In this document: positions 51,340 through 60,100 of the stretch, in pieces | How positions within the stretch are numbered: the stretch's first letter is position 1 | Layout of the letters: every line of letters starts with the position of its first letter | DNA from: Paenarthrobacter nitroguajacolicus | GTDB taxonomy: Bacteria > Actinomycetota > Actinomycetes > Actinomycetales > Micrococcaceae | Direction of reading: 5' to 3' | Assembly: GCF_029952445.1 (NCBI RefSeq) | Contig: NZ_JAQPPK010000023.1 | Coordinates: 22,176 to 86,175 of the forward strand | DNA: 64,000 nucleotides | The notes under the pieces: model-generated | What the model was told of the DNA's origin: nothing | The model's input: the letters and a program-made list of their open reading frames with translations, nothing else | The model's database searches: none | Program-made: the position numbers and the translations under genes

Positions 51340-52267
51340 AGCGGGGTGAGGTAAGCCCGGTCATGACGGTTTGAAGTGACTCGCAAACCGTCATGACCGA
51401 TTTCCGTTTGAGTGTCTCCGGACGGGCCAGGATGTCGATCTTGCGCACGGAATTTACGCCCGCCAGCGGCCGCAACACCACGCCGGCGTCCAGCACCCTG
51501 CGCGCGGTGAAGCGCGGCAAGAGCCCGATCGCGCCGCCGGCCGAAACCAGCGCGGCGACTGTGGAGTAGTCGTTGATGCGGTGAAGGACTTCGGCCGGCC
51601 TGCCGCTGACGGCCACGACGGCGGCCAGGACGTCCGCGGGGGAGTAGCCATCGCGGCTGGTCACCCAGGGTTCGTCGACGACGTCGGATGGCTCCAGTTC
51701 CTCCCGCGCAGCCAACGGGTGGTCCGCGGGTAAGGCGATATCCAGGGGCTCGTCCGCGAGCGGGATCACCGCTACCTTGTCGCCGGGCCATTGCGGGCTG
51801 TTGTCCATCCTGTGTGCCAGCACCAGGTCATACCGGGCAACCAACCCCGGGAAATCTTCCTGGGCCACGTCCTCATCGGAGAGCCGCAGCCGTGGCGACA
51901 TCCCGCCGTCGGACGCTTCTCCGGACGCCAGCAGCGCCGCCAGTGGGGCGAAAAGCGCCTGCCCCGCACTGTGGAAAGCGCTCACGCTCACCGGCGCGTC
52001 GGGCGCGTCGTGGTACGCGCCAATCGCCGCCCGGGCGTCGGCCATGGCATTGACGACGGCGGCACCCGCCTCCGCGAGGACGCGCCCCGCATCGGTCAGC
52101 ACCAAAGCGCGGCCCTCCTTGCGCGTCAGCGGCACGTCAACCGACCTCTGGAGCAGGGCAAGCTGCTGCGAAACCGCCGACGGAGTGACCATGAGCGTCT
52201 CGGCGACGGCCTTCACGCTCCCGAGGTCCCCGAGCTCGCGGAGCATCTGCAGCTGATGAATTTCCAT
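51338..52267 (-). CDS. LysR-family transcriptional regulator
   Basis: The product has 309 residues from ATG 52267, with AGGA upstream. The N-terminal winged HTH is EIHQLQMLRELGDLGSVKAVAETLMVTPSAVSQQLALLQ, followed by the usual LTDAGRVL. The C-terminal effector domain is of LysR type. It is divergent from tdh-kbl. An 11-bp direct repeat in the shared promoter region is a likely binding site, so it probably controls threonine breakdown and itself. The effector is unknown. Confidence 0.92.
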   Translation of the reverse strand: MEIHQLQMLRELGDLGSVKAVAETLMVTPSAVSQQLALLQRSVDVPLTRKEGRALVLTDAGRVLAEAGAAVVNAMADARAAIGAYHDAPDAPVSVSAFHSAGQALFAPLAALLASGEASDGGMSPRLRLSDEDVAQEDFPGLVARYDLVLAHRMDNSPQWPGDKVAVIPLADEPLDIALPADHPLAAREELEPSDVVDEPWVTSRDGYSPADVLAAVVAVSGRPAEVLHRINDYSTVAALVSAGGAIGLLPRFTARRVLDAGVVLRPLAGVNSVRKIDILARPETLKRKSVMTVCESLQTVMTGLTSPR

Positions 52268-52276
52268 TAGCAAATC

Positions 52277-52319
52277 CTAAATCGTTGATTGAGAAGAATC
52301 TAGTTGTGCTAAATCGTTG
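52277..52319. promoter_or_regulatory. Direct repeat in the lysR-tdh intergenic region, candidate LysR site
   Basis: CTAAATCGTTG occurs at 52277-52287 and 52309-52319, 32 bp apart (about three helical turns). This places both copies on one face of the DNA, as needed for a LysR tetramer. Confidence 0.5.
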
Positions 52320-52376
52320 CCGGGGATTCAATGGAAGTCAGCAGCAGCGAAGCAGCCCCCAGCAGTGAGGAATTCC

Positions 52377-53423
52377 ATGAAGGCTCTCTACAAATCCGGA
52401 CCACACGCAGGGTTCGAACTCGTCGACCGCCCCGAGCCCGAAGCGGGTCCGTCCGACGTCAAGATCCGCGTGATGACCACGGGCATCTGCGGCACCGACC
52501 TCCACATCCAAAGCTGGGACGCCTGGGCGCAGAGCATCATCGAAACGCCCCTCATCGCCGGCCACGAGTTCTATGGCGAAGTAGTGGAAATCGGCGAGGA
52601 CGTGCGGGACGTCAAGGTCGGAGACCGCGTCTCAGGCGAGGGCCACGTGGTCTGCGGAATCTGCCGCAACTGCCGTGCCGGGCGCCGCCAGATGTGCATC
52701 CACACCGTCTCCGTTGGCGTGCAACGCGATGGTGCGTTCGCCGAATACGTCGTGATCCCGGAAACGAATGTCTGGGTCCACCATGATGAATCCGTCACCC
52801 CGGAACTTGGTGCCATCTTCGATCCCTTCGGCAACGCAGTCCACACGGCGCTGAGCTTCCCGTTGGTGGGGGAGGACGTCCTCATCACAGGTGCCGGACC
52901 GATCGGCCTCATGGCAATCGCCGTCGCACGCCATGCGGGTGCGCGGAAGATCGCCATCACCGATGTGTCCGCGCCGCGCTTGGAGCTTGCCCGCCAGATG
53001 GGCGTGGACCTCGCCGTGGACGTTTCAAAGATGCGCGTCCGTGAAGCACAGCAGGAGCTGGGCATGCGCGAAGGGTTCGATATCGGCTTGGAAATGTCGG
53101 GACACCCCACGGCCCTGCCTGAGATGATCGACAACATGAACCACGGTGGACGCATCGCCATGCTGGGCCTGCCCAGCCAGTCCATCGACATCGACTGGGG
53201 CAAGGTTGTCACCCACATGCTCACGCTCAAGGGCATCTACGGCCGTGAGATGTTCGAGACCTGGTACGCCATGAGTGCCATGCTGTCCTCCAACCCGGCA
53301 CTGCACCGCAGCATCTCCGCCGTCGTCACTGACAAGCTCTCCGCAGCCGACTGGGAAAAGGGCTTCGAGATTGCCCGTGCCGGAACCGGCGGCAAAGTGG
53401 TCCTTGACTGGACTGAACTCTAA
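52377..53423 (+). CDS. tdh: L-threonine 3-dehydrogenase
   Basis: The product has 348 residues from ATG 52377, with GAGGAA upstream; upstream in-frame codons have no ribosome-binding site. It is a zinc medium-chain dehydrogenase: catalytic zinc ligands in GICGTDLHI and AGHEF, structural zinc Cys cluster CGICRNCRAGRRQMC, and NAD site GAGPIGLMAI. It oxidises threonine to 2-amino-3-ketobutyrate for the next gene product. The neighbouring kbl gene (27 nt away) supports the specific assignment. Confidence 0.95.
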   Translation: MKALYKSGPHAGFELVDRPEPEAGPSDVKIRVMTTGICGTDLHIQSWDAWAQSIIETPLIAGHEFYGEVVEIGEDVRDVKVGDRVSGEGHVVCGICRNCRAGRRQMCIHTVSVGVQRDGAFAEYVVIPETNVWVHHDESVTPELGAIFDPFGNAVHTALSFPLVGEDVLITGAGPIGLMAIAVARHAGARKIAITDVSAPRLELARQMGVDLAVDVSKMRVREAQQELGMREGFDIGLEMSGHPTALPEMIDNMNHGGRIAMLGLPSQSIDIDWGKVVTHMLTLKGIYGREMFETWYAMSAMLSSNPALHRSISAVVTDKLSAADWEKGFEIARAGTGGKVVLDWTEL

Positions 53424-53450
53424 CCGGACCCCCGAAACTTAGGAGCACCC

Positions 53451-54644
53451 ATGTACTCAGCCATCAAAGACCAACTGCAGGGCGAGCTGGAGGAAATCCG
53501 CAGTGCCGGCCTCTTCAAGACCGAGCGCCACATCGATTCCCCGCAGGCAAGCCACATCGCCGCAGGCCAGCTCGGCCAAGCGGCCAACAAGGTGCTGAAC
53601 TTCTGCGCCAACAACTACCTGGGCCTGGCCGACCACCCGGACATCATCGCGGCCGCCAAGTCCGCCATGGACGAGCGTGGCTTCGGAATGGCGTCCGTGC
53701 GCTTCATCTGTGGAACGCAGGACCTGCACTTGGAATTGGAAGCGCGGGTTTCGCAGTTCCTTGGCACGGAGGACACCATCCTGTTCTCCAGCTGCTTCGA
53801 CGCCAACGGTGGCGTGTTCGAGTCCTTGTTCGGCCCCGACGACGCCATCATCTCCGACTCCCTCAACCACGCGTCCATCATCGACGGCATCCGCCTGAGC
53901 AAGGCCAAGCGCTTCCGCTACGCCAACCAGGACATGGCAGACCTTGAAGCCAAACTCGTTGAGGCTTCGGGATCGCGGCGCAAGATCATCGTCACGGACG
54001 GCGTCTTCTCCATGGACGGTTACCTGGCACCCCTCGAGGCTATCTGCGACCTCGCCGAGAAGCACGACGCCCTGGTCATGGTGGATGATTCCCACGCCGT
54101 CGGCTTCATGGGTTCCACTGGCGCCGGCACTCCCGAACACGCCAGCGTTTCGGACCGCGTGGACATCTACACCGGCACCTTCGGCAAGGCGCTCGGCGGC
54201 GCCTCGGGTGGTTATGTGTCCGGCCGCGGCGAGATCGTTGCCATGCTGCGCCAGAAGGCCCGCCCGTACCTGTTCTCCAACTCCCTTGCCCCGGCCATCG
54301 TTGCGGCCACGATCAAGGCGATCGAGCTCGTCCAGGAATCCGGCGAACTCCGTACCCGCCTGTTCGAAAATGCTGCCCTGTTCCGCCGCCGCATGAGCGA
54401 GGAAGGCTTCGAACTCCTCGACGGCGAACACGCCATCATCCCCGTCATGTTCGGCGATGCCGTGGTGGCTGCAAAGGTTGCCGACGAAATGCTCAACAAC
54501 GGCGTCTTCGTCACAGCCTTCAGCTTCCCCGTAGTGCCGAAGGGCGTGGCCCGGATCCGCGTGCAGCTTTCCGCTGCGCACAGCACGGACGACGTCGAAG
54601 CGTGCGTTCAGGCGTTCGTCAAGAGCCGCGCCGCGGTCGCCTGA
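53451..54644 (+). CDS. kbl: Glycine C-acetyltransferase (2-amino-3-ketobutyrate CoA ligase)
   Basis: The product has 397 residues. It is a PLP enzyme of the alpha-oxoamine synthase family: NNYLGLADHP near the start, VDDSHAVGFMG, and PLP-binding Lys in GTFGKALGGASGG. It splits 2-amino-3-ketobutyrate with CoA into glycine and acetyl-CoA. With tdh upstream it completes threonine degradation. A large nested palindrome follows the stop. Confidence 0.96.
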   Translation: MYSAIKDQLQGELEEIRSAGLFKTERHIDSPQASHIAAGQLGQAANKVLNFCANNYLGLADHPDIIAAAKSAMDERGFGMASVRFICGTQDLHLELEARVSQFLGTEDTILFSSCFDANGGVFESLFGPDDAIISDSLNHASIIDGIRLSKAKRFRYANQDMADLEAKLVEASGSRRKIIVTDGVFSMDGYLAPLEAICDLAEKHDALVMVDDSHAVGFMGSTGAGTPEHASVSDRVDIYTGTFGKALGGASGGYVSGRGEIVAMLRQKARPYLFSNSLAPAIVAATIKAIELVQESGELRTRLFENAALFRRRMSEEGFELLDGEHAIIPVMFGDAVVAAKVADEMLNNGVFVTAFSFPVVPKGVARIRVQLSAAHSTDDVEACVQAFVKSRAAVA

Positions 54645-54650
54645 GCGATC

Positions 54651-54745
54651 CTCTCTCACCAAACCGCCCCTTCCCGGGAACCGTCTCTCACTTGCGTCAG
54701 GAAAGTGAGAGACGGTCGGCCGGAAGGGGGTGTTTGGTGGGAGAG
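54651..54745. terminator. Nested 95-nt palindrome after kbl
   Basis: Three nested stems are seen. The outer stem pairs 54651-54664 with 54732-54745 (13 of 14), the middle stem 54667-54674 with 54722-54729 (8 bp), and the inner stem 54680-54693 with 54703-54716 (14 bp, 9-nt loop). It fills nearly the whole gap before the next gene. It could end the tdh-kbl transcript, but no U-run follows. Confidence 0.6.
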
Positions 54746-54752
54746 CGTCTGA

Positions 54753-54758
54753 CAGGAT
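54753..54758 (+). promoter_or_regulatory. Candidate -10 or ribosome-binding site before the flavoprotein gene
   Basis: CAGGAT ends exactly 6 nt before ATG 54765. The same bases contain AGGA at normal ribosome-binding spacing, so either reading is possible. Confidence 0.3.
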
Positions 54759-54764
54759 GGATCC

Positions 54765-55862
54765 ATGGCTTCGAATTATGACGTGGTAATCGTTGGCGGC
54801 GGTATTGCCGGGCTGTCCTTGGCGGCGGCGTTGGCTGGCAAGTGCACAGTGGCTTTGGTTGAAGCTGAGCAATCCCTGGCCTTCCACACCTCCTCGAGGT
54901 CGGCCCGGCAACTGATCCCCAGTTATGGGCCGCCGGTGGTGCAGGAGCTGACCGTGCGAACGCTGGAATTGTTGGCAGCCCGCGACGCCCAGGCGACGGA
55001 GCCCATACTGACCCGGCGGGGTTTCATGCTGGTGGGCGACGAAGAAAGAGTCCAAGCCGAAGCCAGCGGAAACATGCACCGGATCAGCCATGCCGAAGCA
55101 ATGGAGCTCTGCCCGGCCCTCAACCCGGATTCCTTCACGGCGGCGGGACTGGATAACGGCTCGTTCGGCTGTAATGCACCGCTGCTTCTGGAGGAGCATC
55201 GGCAGAGCGCCGTTGCGGCCGGAGCGGACATCATCACCGGGGCCAAAGTCCACTCGGCCCAGCGTTTGGGAAGTGGCTGGCAGGTGGGCGCGGGCACGGA
55301 AGGGTTCCAGTCCGGCGTCGTCGTTAATGCCGCCGGGGCGTGGGCGGACGAACTGGCCGTCATCAGCGGCGTGGAGAAGCTCGGCCTCCAGCCGTTCCGA
55401 CGGACTGCCGCGATCGTGAATGTGGAGAAGCCGCTGCCACCGGAAACACCCATGGTGTGCGCGGCCGATGATTCCTTCTACTTCCGCCCCGAAGGAAACC
55501 AGGTGCTGATTTCGCCGTCGGAGCACGTGCCCAGCGGACCAGAGGACGCCAAGCCGCACCCCGGGGACGTCGGGAAACTGATCGCCAATCTCAATAACGT
55601 GACAACCTTGGGCATCCACTCCGTGGAGCGGGCCTGGACGGGCTTGCGGACCGAGGCCGCGGACGGCATCCCGGTGGTGGGATTCGACGCCGAAGCGCCC
55701 GGCTTCTTCTGGCTGGCCGGTCAGGGAGGGTACGGTTTCCAGACGTCCTCAGCCATCGCCGAGCTCGCTGCTGCCCTCATCCTCGGCGCAGTTGAGGCGG
55801 AGAGTCCGGAATCCCGGACAGTGGAGCAGCTTGCGGCCGCCCGCTGGTCCATTCGGCGCTGA
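54765..55862 (+). CDS. FAD-dependent oxidoreductase (DAO family)
   Basis: The product has 365 residues. The N-terminal dinucleotide motif is VVIVGGGIAGLSLA, then a segment SSRSARQLIPSYGPP typical of D-amino-acid dehydrogenases such as D-arginine dehydrogenase. VVNAAGAWAD and the C-terminal GGYGFQTSSAIAEL complete the DAO fold. It likely oxidises an amino acid, D-type or N-methylated. hutI follows after 11 nt, so the two are probably co-transcribed, which points to amino-acid catabolism. Confidence 0.86.
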   Translation: MASNYDVVIVGGGIAGLSLAAALAGKCTVALVEAEQSLAFHTSSRSARQLIPSYGPPVVQELTVRTLELLAARDAQATEPILTRRGFMLVGDEERVQAEASGNMHRISHAEAMELCPALNPDSFTAAGLDNGSFGCNAPLLLEEHRQSAVAAGADIITGAKVHSAQRLGSGWQVGAGTEGFQSGVVVNAAGAWADELAVISGVEKLGLQPFRRTAAIVNVEKPLPPETPMVCAADDSFYFRPEGNQVLISPSEHVPSGPEDAKPHPGDVGKLIANLNNVTTLGIHSVERAWTGLRTEAADGIPVVGFDAEAPGFFWLAGQGGYGFQTSSAIAELAAALILGAVEAESPESRTVEQLAAARWSIRR

Positions 55863-55867
55863 ACAAT
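55862..55867 (+). promoter_or_regulatory. Candidate -10 for a leaderless hutI transcript
   Basis: AACAAT overlaps the stop of the flavoprotein gene and ends exactly 6 nt before the hutI ATG. No good ribosome-binding site is present. Confidence 0.25.
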
Positions 55868-55873
55868 AGGCAT

Positions 55874-57103
55874 ATGAGCGGAACCACACCTGCCAGCACA
55901 CTCATCACCAACATCGGCGAACTGATGACCCAGGACCTGGAGCACCGGGTCCTCAAGGATGCGGCCATTGTCTTCGAAGGCGAGCGCATTTCCTGGATCG
56001 GGCCAAGCCACGATGCTCCGTCCGCCGATGAAATGCTCGACGCCGAAGGCCGCGCCGTCCTGCCTGGCTGGGTCGATTCGCATTCGCACCTTGTCTTCGC
56101 CGGGGACCGCACAGCGGAATTCGAGGCACGCATGGCGGGGCAGAGCTACAGCGCGGGCGGCATCGCCGTCACCACCGGCGCCACACGCAGCGTCAGCGAC
56201 GACGAACTCACCGCCCTGGTTCGGGGCCGCGTGGAGGAAGCGGTCTCGCAGGGGACCACCTACCTCGAGAGCAAGACCGGCTATGGGCTGGACGTGGAAA
56301 ACGAGGCCCGCAGCGCCCGGATCGCTGCAGCAGAAGTCGATGAGGTGACCTACCTCGGCGCGCACCTGGTCCCGGCCGGCGCGGACCCCGAGGAGTACAC
56401 GGATCTGGTCTGCGGCGCCATGCTCGACGCCGTCCTCCCTCATGTCCGCTGGGCGGATGTCTTTTGTGAGCGCGGTGCTTTTACGGAGGACCAGTCGCGC
56501 CGCGTCCTGACGGCGGCCCGCGACGCCGGCCTGGGTTTGAGGGTTCACGGCAACCAACTTGGCGAAGGACCCGGGGTGGCCCTGGCTGTGGAGTTCGGCG
56601 CAGCGAGCGTGGATCACGTGAACTACCTTTCGGACCTCGATGTAAAAGCGCTCGCGGAAACGTGGGCCGGCTGGGATGCCTCCACCGGGAGCGGCACAAA
56701 GGGCACTGTGGCCACCTGCCTTCCCGCATGCGACCTCTCCACCCGCCAGCCGCTGGCGCCGGGCCGCGAGTTGATCGACGCCGGCGTCCAGATCGCGCTG
56801 GCGGCCAACTGCAACCCCGGCACCTCGTACACCAGTTCCATGGCTTTCTGCGTCACTACGGCCGTACTCCAGATGCATTTGAGCGTCCATGAGGCCGTCC
56901 GCGCGGCGACGTACGGCGGCGCCTTGGCGCTGGGCCGGGAGTCCGGGAACGACGTCGACGGCGAGCGGGCGGTGGGTTCGCTCGCCGTCGGGCATCGGGC
57001 GGACCTGCACATGCTCAAGGCGCCGTCAGCCACGCACCTGGCGTACCGTCCGGGCATTCCGCTGACCCATTCGGTGTGGCGCGCGGGTGTTCGCTCGGTC
57101 TAG
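55874..57103 (+). CDS. hutI: Imidazolonepropionase
   Basis: The product has 409 residues. It is an amidohydrolase: metal-binding HxH in DSHSHLVFAGDR, then RMAGQSYSAGGI, TYLESKTGYGL, HGNQLGEG and NCNPGTSY. It hydrolyses imidazolone-5-propionate to formiminoglutamate in histidine breakdown. The start ATG 55874 gives a normal N-terminus. Other hut genes are not in the window. It is convergent with the GH101 gene, with a palindrome between them. Confidence 0.95.
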   Translation: MSGTTPASTLITNIGELMTQDLEHRVLKDAAIVFEGERISWIGPSHDAPSADEMLDAEGRAVLPGWVDSHSHLVFAGDRTAEFEARMAGQSYSAGGIAVTTGATRSVSDDELTALVRGRVEEAVSQGTTYLESKTGYGLDVENEARSARIAAAEVDEVTYLGAHLVPAGADPEEYTDLVCGAMLDAVLPHVRWADVFCERGAFTEDQSRRVLTAARDAGLGLRVHGNQLGEGPGVALAVEFGAASVDHVNYLSDLDVKALAETWAGWDASTGSGTKGTVATCLPACDLSTRQPLAPGRELIDAGVQIALAANCNPGTSYTSSMAFCVTTAVLQMHLSVHEAVRAATYGGALALGRESGNDVDGERAVGSLAVGHRADLHMLKAPSATHLAYRPGIPLTHSVWRAGVRSV

Positions 57104-57108
57104 TTAAT

Positions 57109-57173
57109 GCAACGCGGGGTCACTTATGGCCGGAAATCCCCTTGGGGATGGGCCAGAAGTGACCCCGCGTTGC
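57109..57173. terminator. 23-bp hairpin between convergent hutI and GH101 genes
   Basis: Left arm 57109-57131 and right arm 57151-57173 match at 22 of 23 positions. The loop itself contains a small palindrome, ATCCCC-TT-GGGGAT (57136-57149). The right arm ends 2 nt before the GH101 stop codon. It is probably a bidirectional terminator. Confidence 0.7.
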
Positions 57174-57174
57174 T

Positions 57175-60100
57175 TTAGGCGCAGGTGAACTTGGCGTCGG
57201 CCCAGTCAGCATGGTCGTTGCCATTTCCGTCACCGGAATCGTTGGCCACAAGTTCCACATACTGCGCTCCCGTAACGTCCACGGTGAGCGGCAGGGGAGC
57301 GCTGGTGGGCCCCAGCACGGGCGTGGTCACTTTCGCCGTTCCATCGGAAAGCACGGAGAATTTGACGCTGCCGCGGGTTGTTTGTGCGTCGTCGATCCCC
57401 ACGGTGGCCGTGAAGGTGCTGCAGCGGCCACCCAGGAAGTACCGGACGGTGCTGTTTGCGTGGGCCCCGAGTCCCTTGGCGTAGACCCTGCCGTTGAGCG
57501 TCAAGGGCTTGCCATCACCCGCTCCCTGCTCACCGTTGGACAGGTCCTTCTCCACCGGCCCCCAGCCGTTGGTGGCGCTGACCCACGGGTGGTCGCTGGC
57601 GAACACTGTGGCCTGCGGCGGTTTGGGGAGTGTCCGGACAGCGGTGGTGGTGCTGATGCTGCGGGATCCTGTCGGGTTGGTTGTGGTGGTGTAGCCGGCG
57701 TTGGCGGTGATGGGATAGCCGCCGTCGGCGGTTGCCGGTGCGGTGACCTTCCACGTAGTGGTCAGGGTTCCGCCTGCGGGCAGCGTCGCAGCCGTTGCGG
57801 GCGTGGACGGTGTTGCCGTCCATCCTTCAGGAAGCTCCAGTGCAACGGCCAGTCCGCTGATGGTGGCCGGTTCGTCGGAAACAAACGTGGTCACGAAATC
57901 CTGCGCTTTGCCCTGCTGGACTACATCGCCCTGAAGTACTGCCGAGAGCTGTGCACAGGCCGGGACAGCGTCAGAGGCGCCGAGATCCTCCACCAGGAAG
58001 TTGTCCAGCGTGAAGTCCGAGCCGTTGGCACTGCCCGTGCGCTGCAACCCCACGAAGTAGTCCCCGCAGAAGCCGGTATCAACGATCTGCTCGAACCGCG
58101 TGGTGGAGGTTTTCGCGTCGATGGCTTGGCTGCCCGTCACGGCGGGACCTGCCTGCGAGTCATAGCCGGAAACCCAGGCGTACTGCCCGGCCTTGGAGTT
58201 CTGGTAGTCGAAGGACACCTTGTACTTGTGTCCCGCCTGGAACGGCACAGTCGCCTCGGTGGTGCGGTACACCATGCCCGGTCCGCCGTCTGGGCCGAGG
58301 TTTTCGTCGTGGGCGATCAGTGACCAGGTGCCGTCCAGTACTTCGTCGATCACGTTGGCGTCCCAGCCCTTCTGGGTGAAGGGTTCGCGCCGTTCGGTGA
58401 TGTGCGTACGCGGGTCGGTGGAGCCGCCGGCATCGCCCTTGACGAAGGGTCCCCAGCCTTGGTCCACGTTCTCGAAGTCTTCGCTGAGCACGCCGGTGGT
58501 GGCCACACGGGTGGTTTTCACCGCCCGGAAGTCGTCCACGCGTACTGTGGCATCGCCGTCGGCCGCTTTGAGGGAAACGGTGGCTTTCGTGTTGTTCCGC
58601 GGCACGTCCACCAGGACCCTTACCCGCTGGAACGCCGTACCGTGCTTCTCGTCGCCGGCCACGTAGTTTTCGGCGTTGGACGAATCGATGGTGGTGCTTT
58701 CGGCCTTGCCGTTGATGTCAACGGAGAGGGTGGTTGGCCGGGTCTTGCCTGGTTGGATTTCCACCCACGCGCTGACGGCTTGCGTTCCGGCGTCGAGCTT
58801 TACTTCCTGGCTGATGGACGACGCCGTTGCCCCCAGCTCGGCGAAGCGGCGGCCTTTGTCGTCGCGGACCTGGGTGACGCTGCCGGCAGGGTTCCAGGGG
58901 GTGAGATCGGCGCCGTTGAAGCCGGGATCGTTGAAGGCGGTGCCTTCGCCGAAGTCGGCGTTTTTCGGGAGCGCACTGTTCTTGGAAGTGAGGACGTAGG
59001 GCTGATTGGCATCGGCGGTGACGGTGATCTGTCCGTTGACTACGGGGAGATCCGCGACCTTGACGCGTCCGTTGTCCGTCAGCTTGAACAGCTCAACAGA
59101 GCCCGCCTTGGCGAATTCCTTCGTGAGGGTCCAGGTGCTGGTGCCGCCTGCGGGGTTGTAGTGGTAGAGCTTGTCCAACGTCCCGTTTTCCTTGGAGGAC
59201 CAGGGAAGCAGATACGTCCCGCCTTGCAACACGGATGTTCCGCCCACCGTGATGTTGCGTTCTTCGGCGCTGTTTCCGGTGACGGACACGCCATCGGCGA
59301 GGTCGATCCGTTCAGGGGTCCACTTGGTGATCTGGTGGTGCTGAAGGAACTTGGCCGGCAGGTTGGCTGTCCACACGTTCTCGCTGAACGCGTTGAAGTC
59401 GTTCTGGCCGGTCCAGCCTTCGAACTCCACGATATGGCTCACGCCGAGCTTGGGGTCCGGGTTCCAGACGTCCGATTGGGTGTTGTTGATGAAGCGCAGA
59501 ATCTGCGAGTTGATGCCCTTGTTGGTGGAACCACCGTACTTTTCATCGTTGGCCCAGTGCGACCACGTGTTGTTCCGGGACAAGTGGTCAGCCCATTCGG
59601 AGCCAACCCGGAAGCCGTTCTTGACGAGCTCCTGCTGCAGGCGTTCGGCGAGCCAGCCGAACTCGTAATACACGTCAACGTAGACGAAGTCCAGGTTCTT
59701 GTCCGTGGCCTCGCGCAGTTCCTTGATGCGCTGGGCGAGTTTGCCCGAATTGATGTCCGCGCGCTGGTTGATGTAGTACGACTGGTCCAACCAGTTCCAA
59801 CCAAGGCCTTTGTCGGCCCGCAGGAGGTCTTCGCTGAAGGACTTGGCCTCAGGATAGATTTCGGTGGCGTTGATGTGGACGCCGAAGCTGGCGTTCCAGT
59901 CCTTGCCCTCCTTGACCAGCTTGTTGAGGTCTTCCAGGCCGCCGGCACGGGTGTTGAAGTTGTTGCCGTAGTCCGTATTGGCTGAGTCGTGGCCCTCGCT
60001 GGTGTAGCCCTTGAGCATGGCCACCTGGCCCAGCCCATCGGTGGCCAGGGCTATCCGTTTGACGTCGTCCAGAGTCCGCAGGAACGGGTGTGTTGCCTGG

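Noticed and set aside
53457..55619. 720-codon minus-strand open frame across kbl and the flavoprotein gene
   Set aside because: It is antisense to two clear enzymes and spans their intergenic palindrome. It has no recognisable domain.
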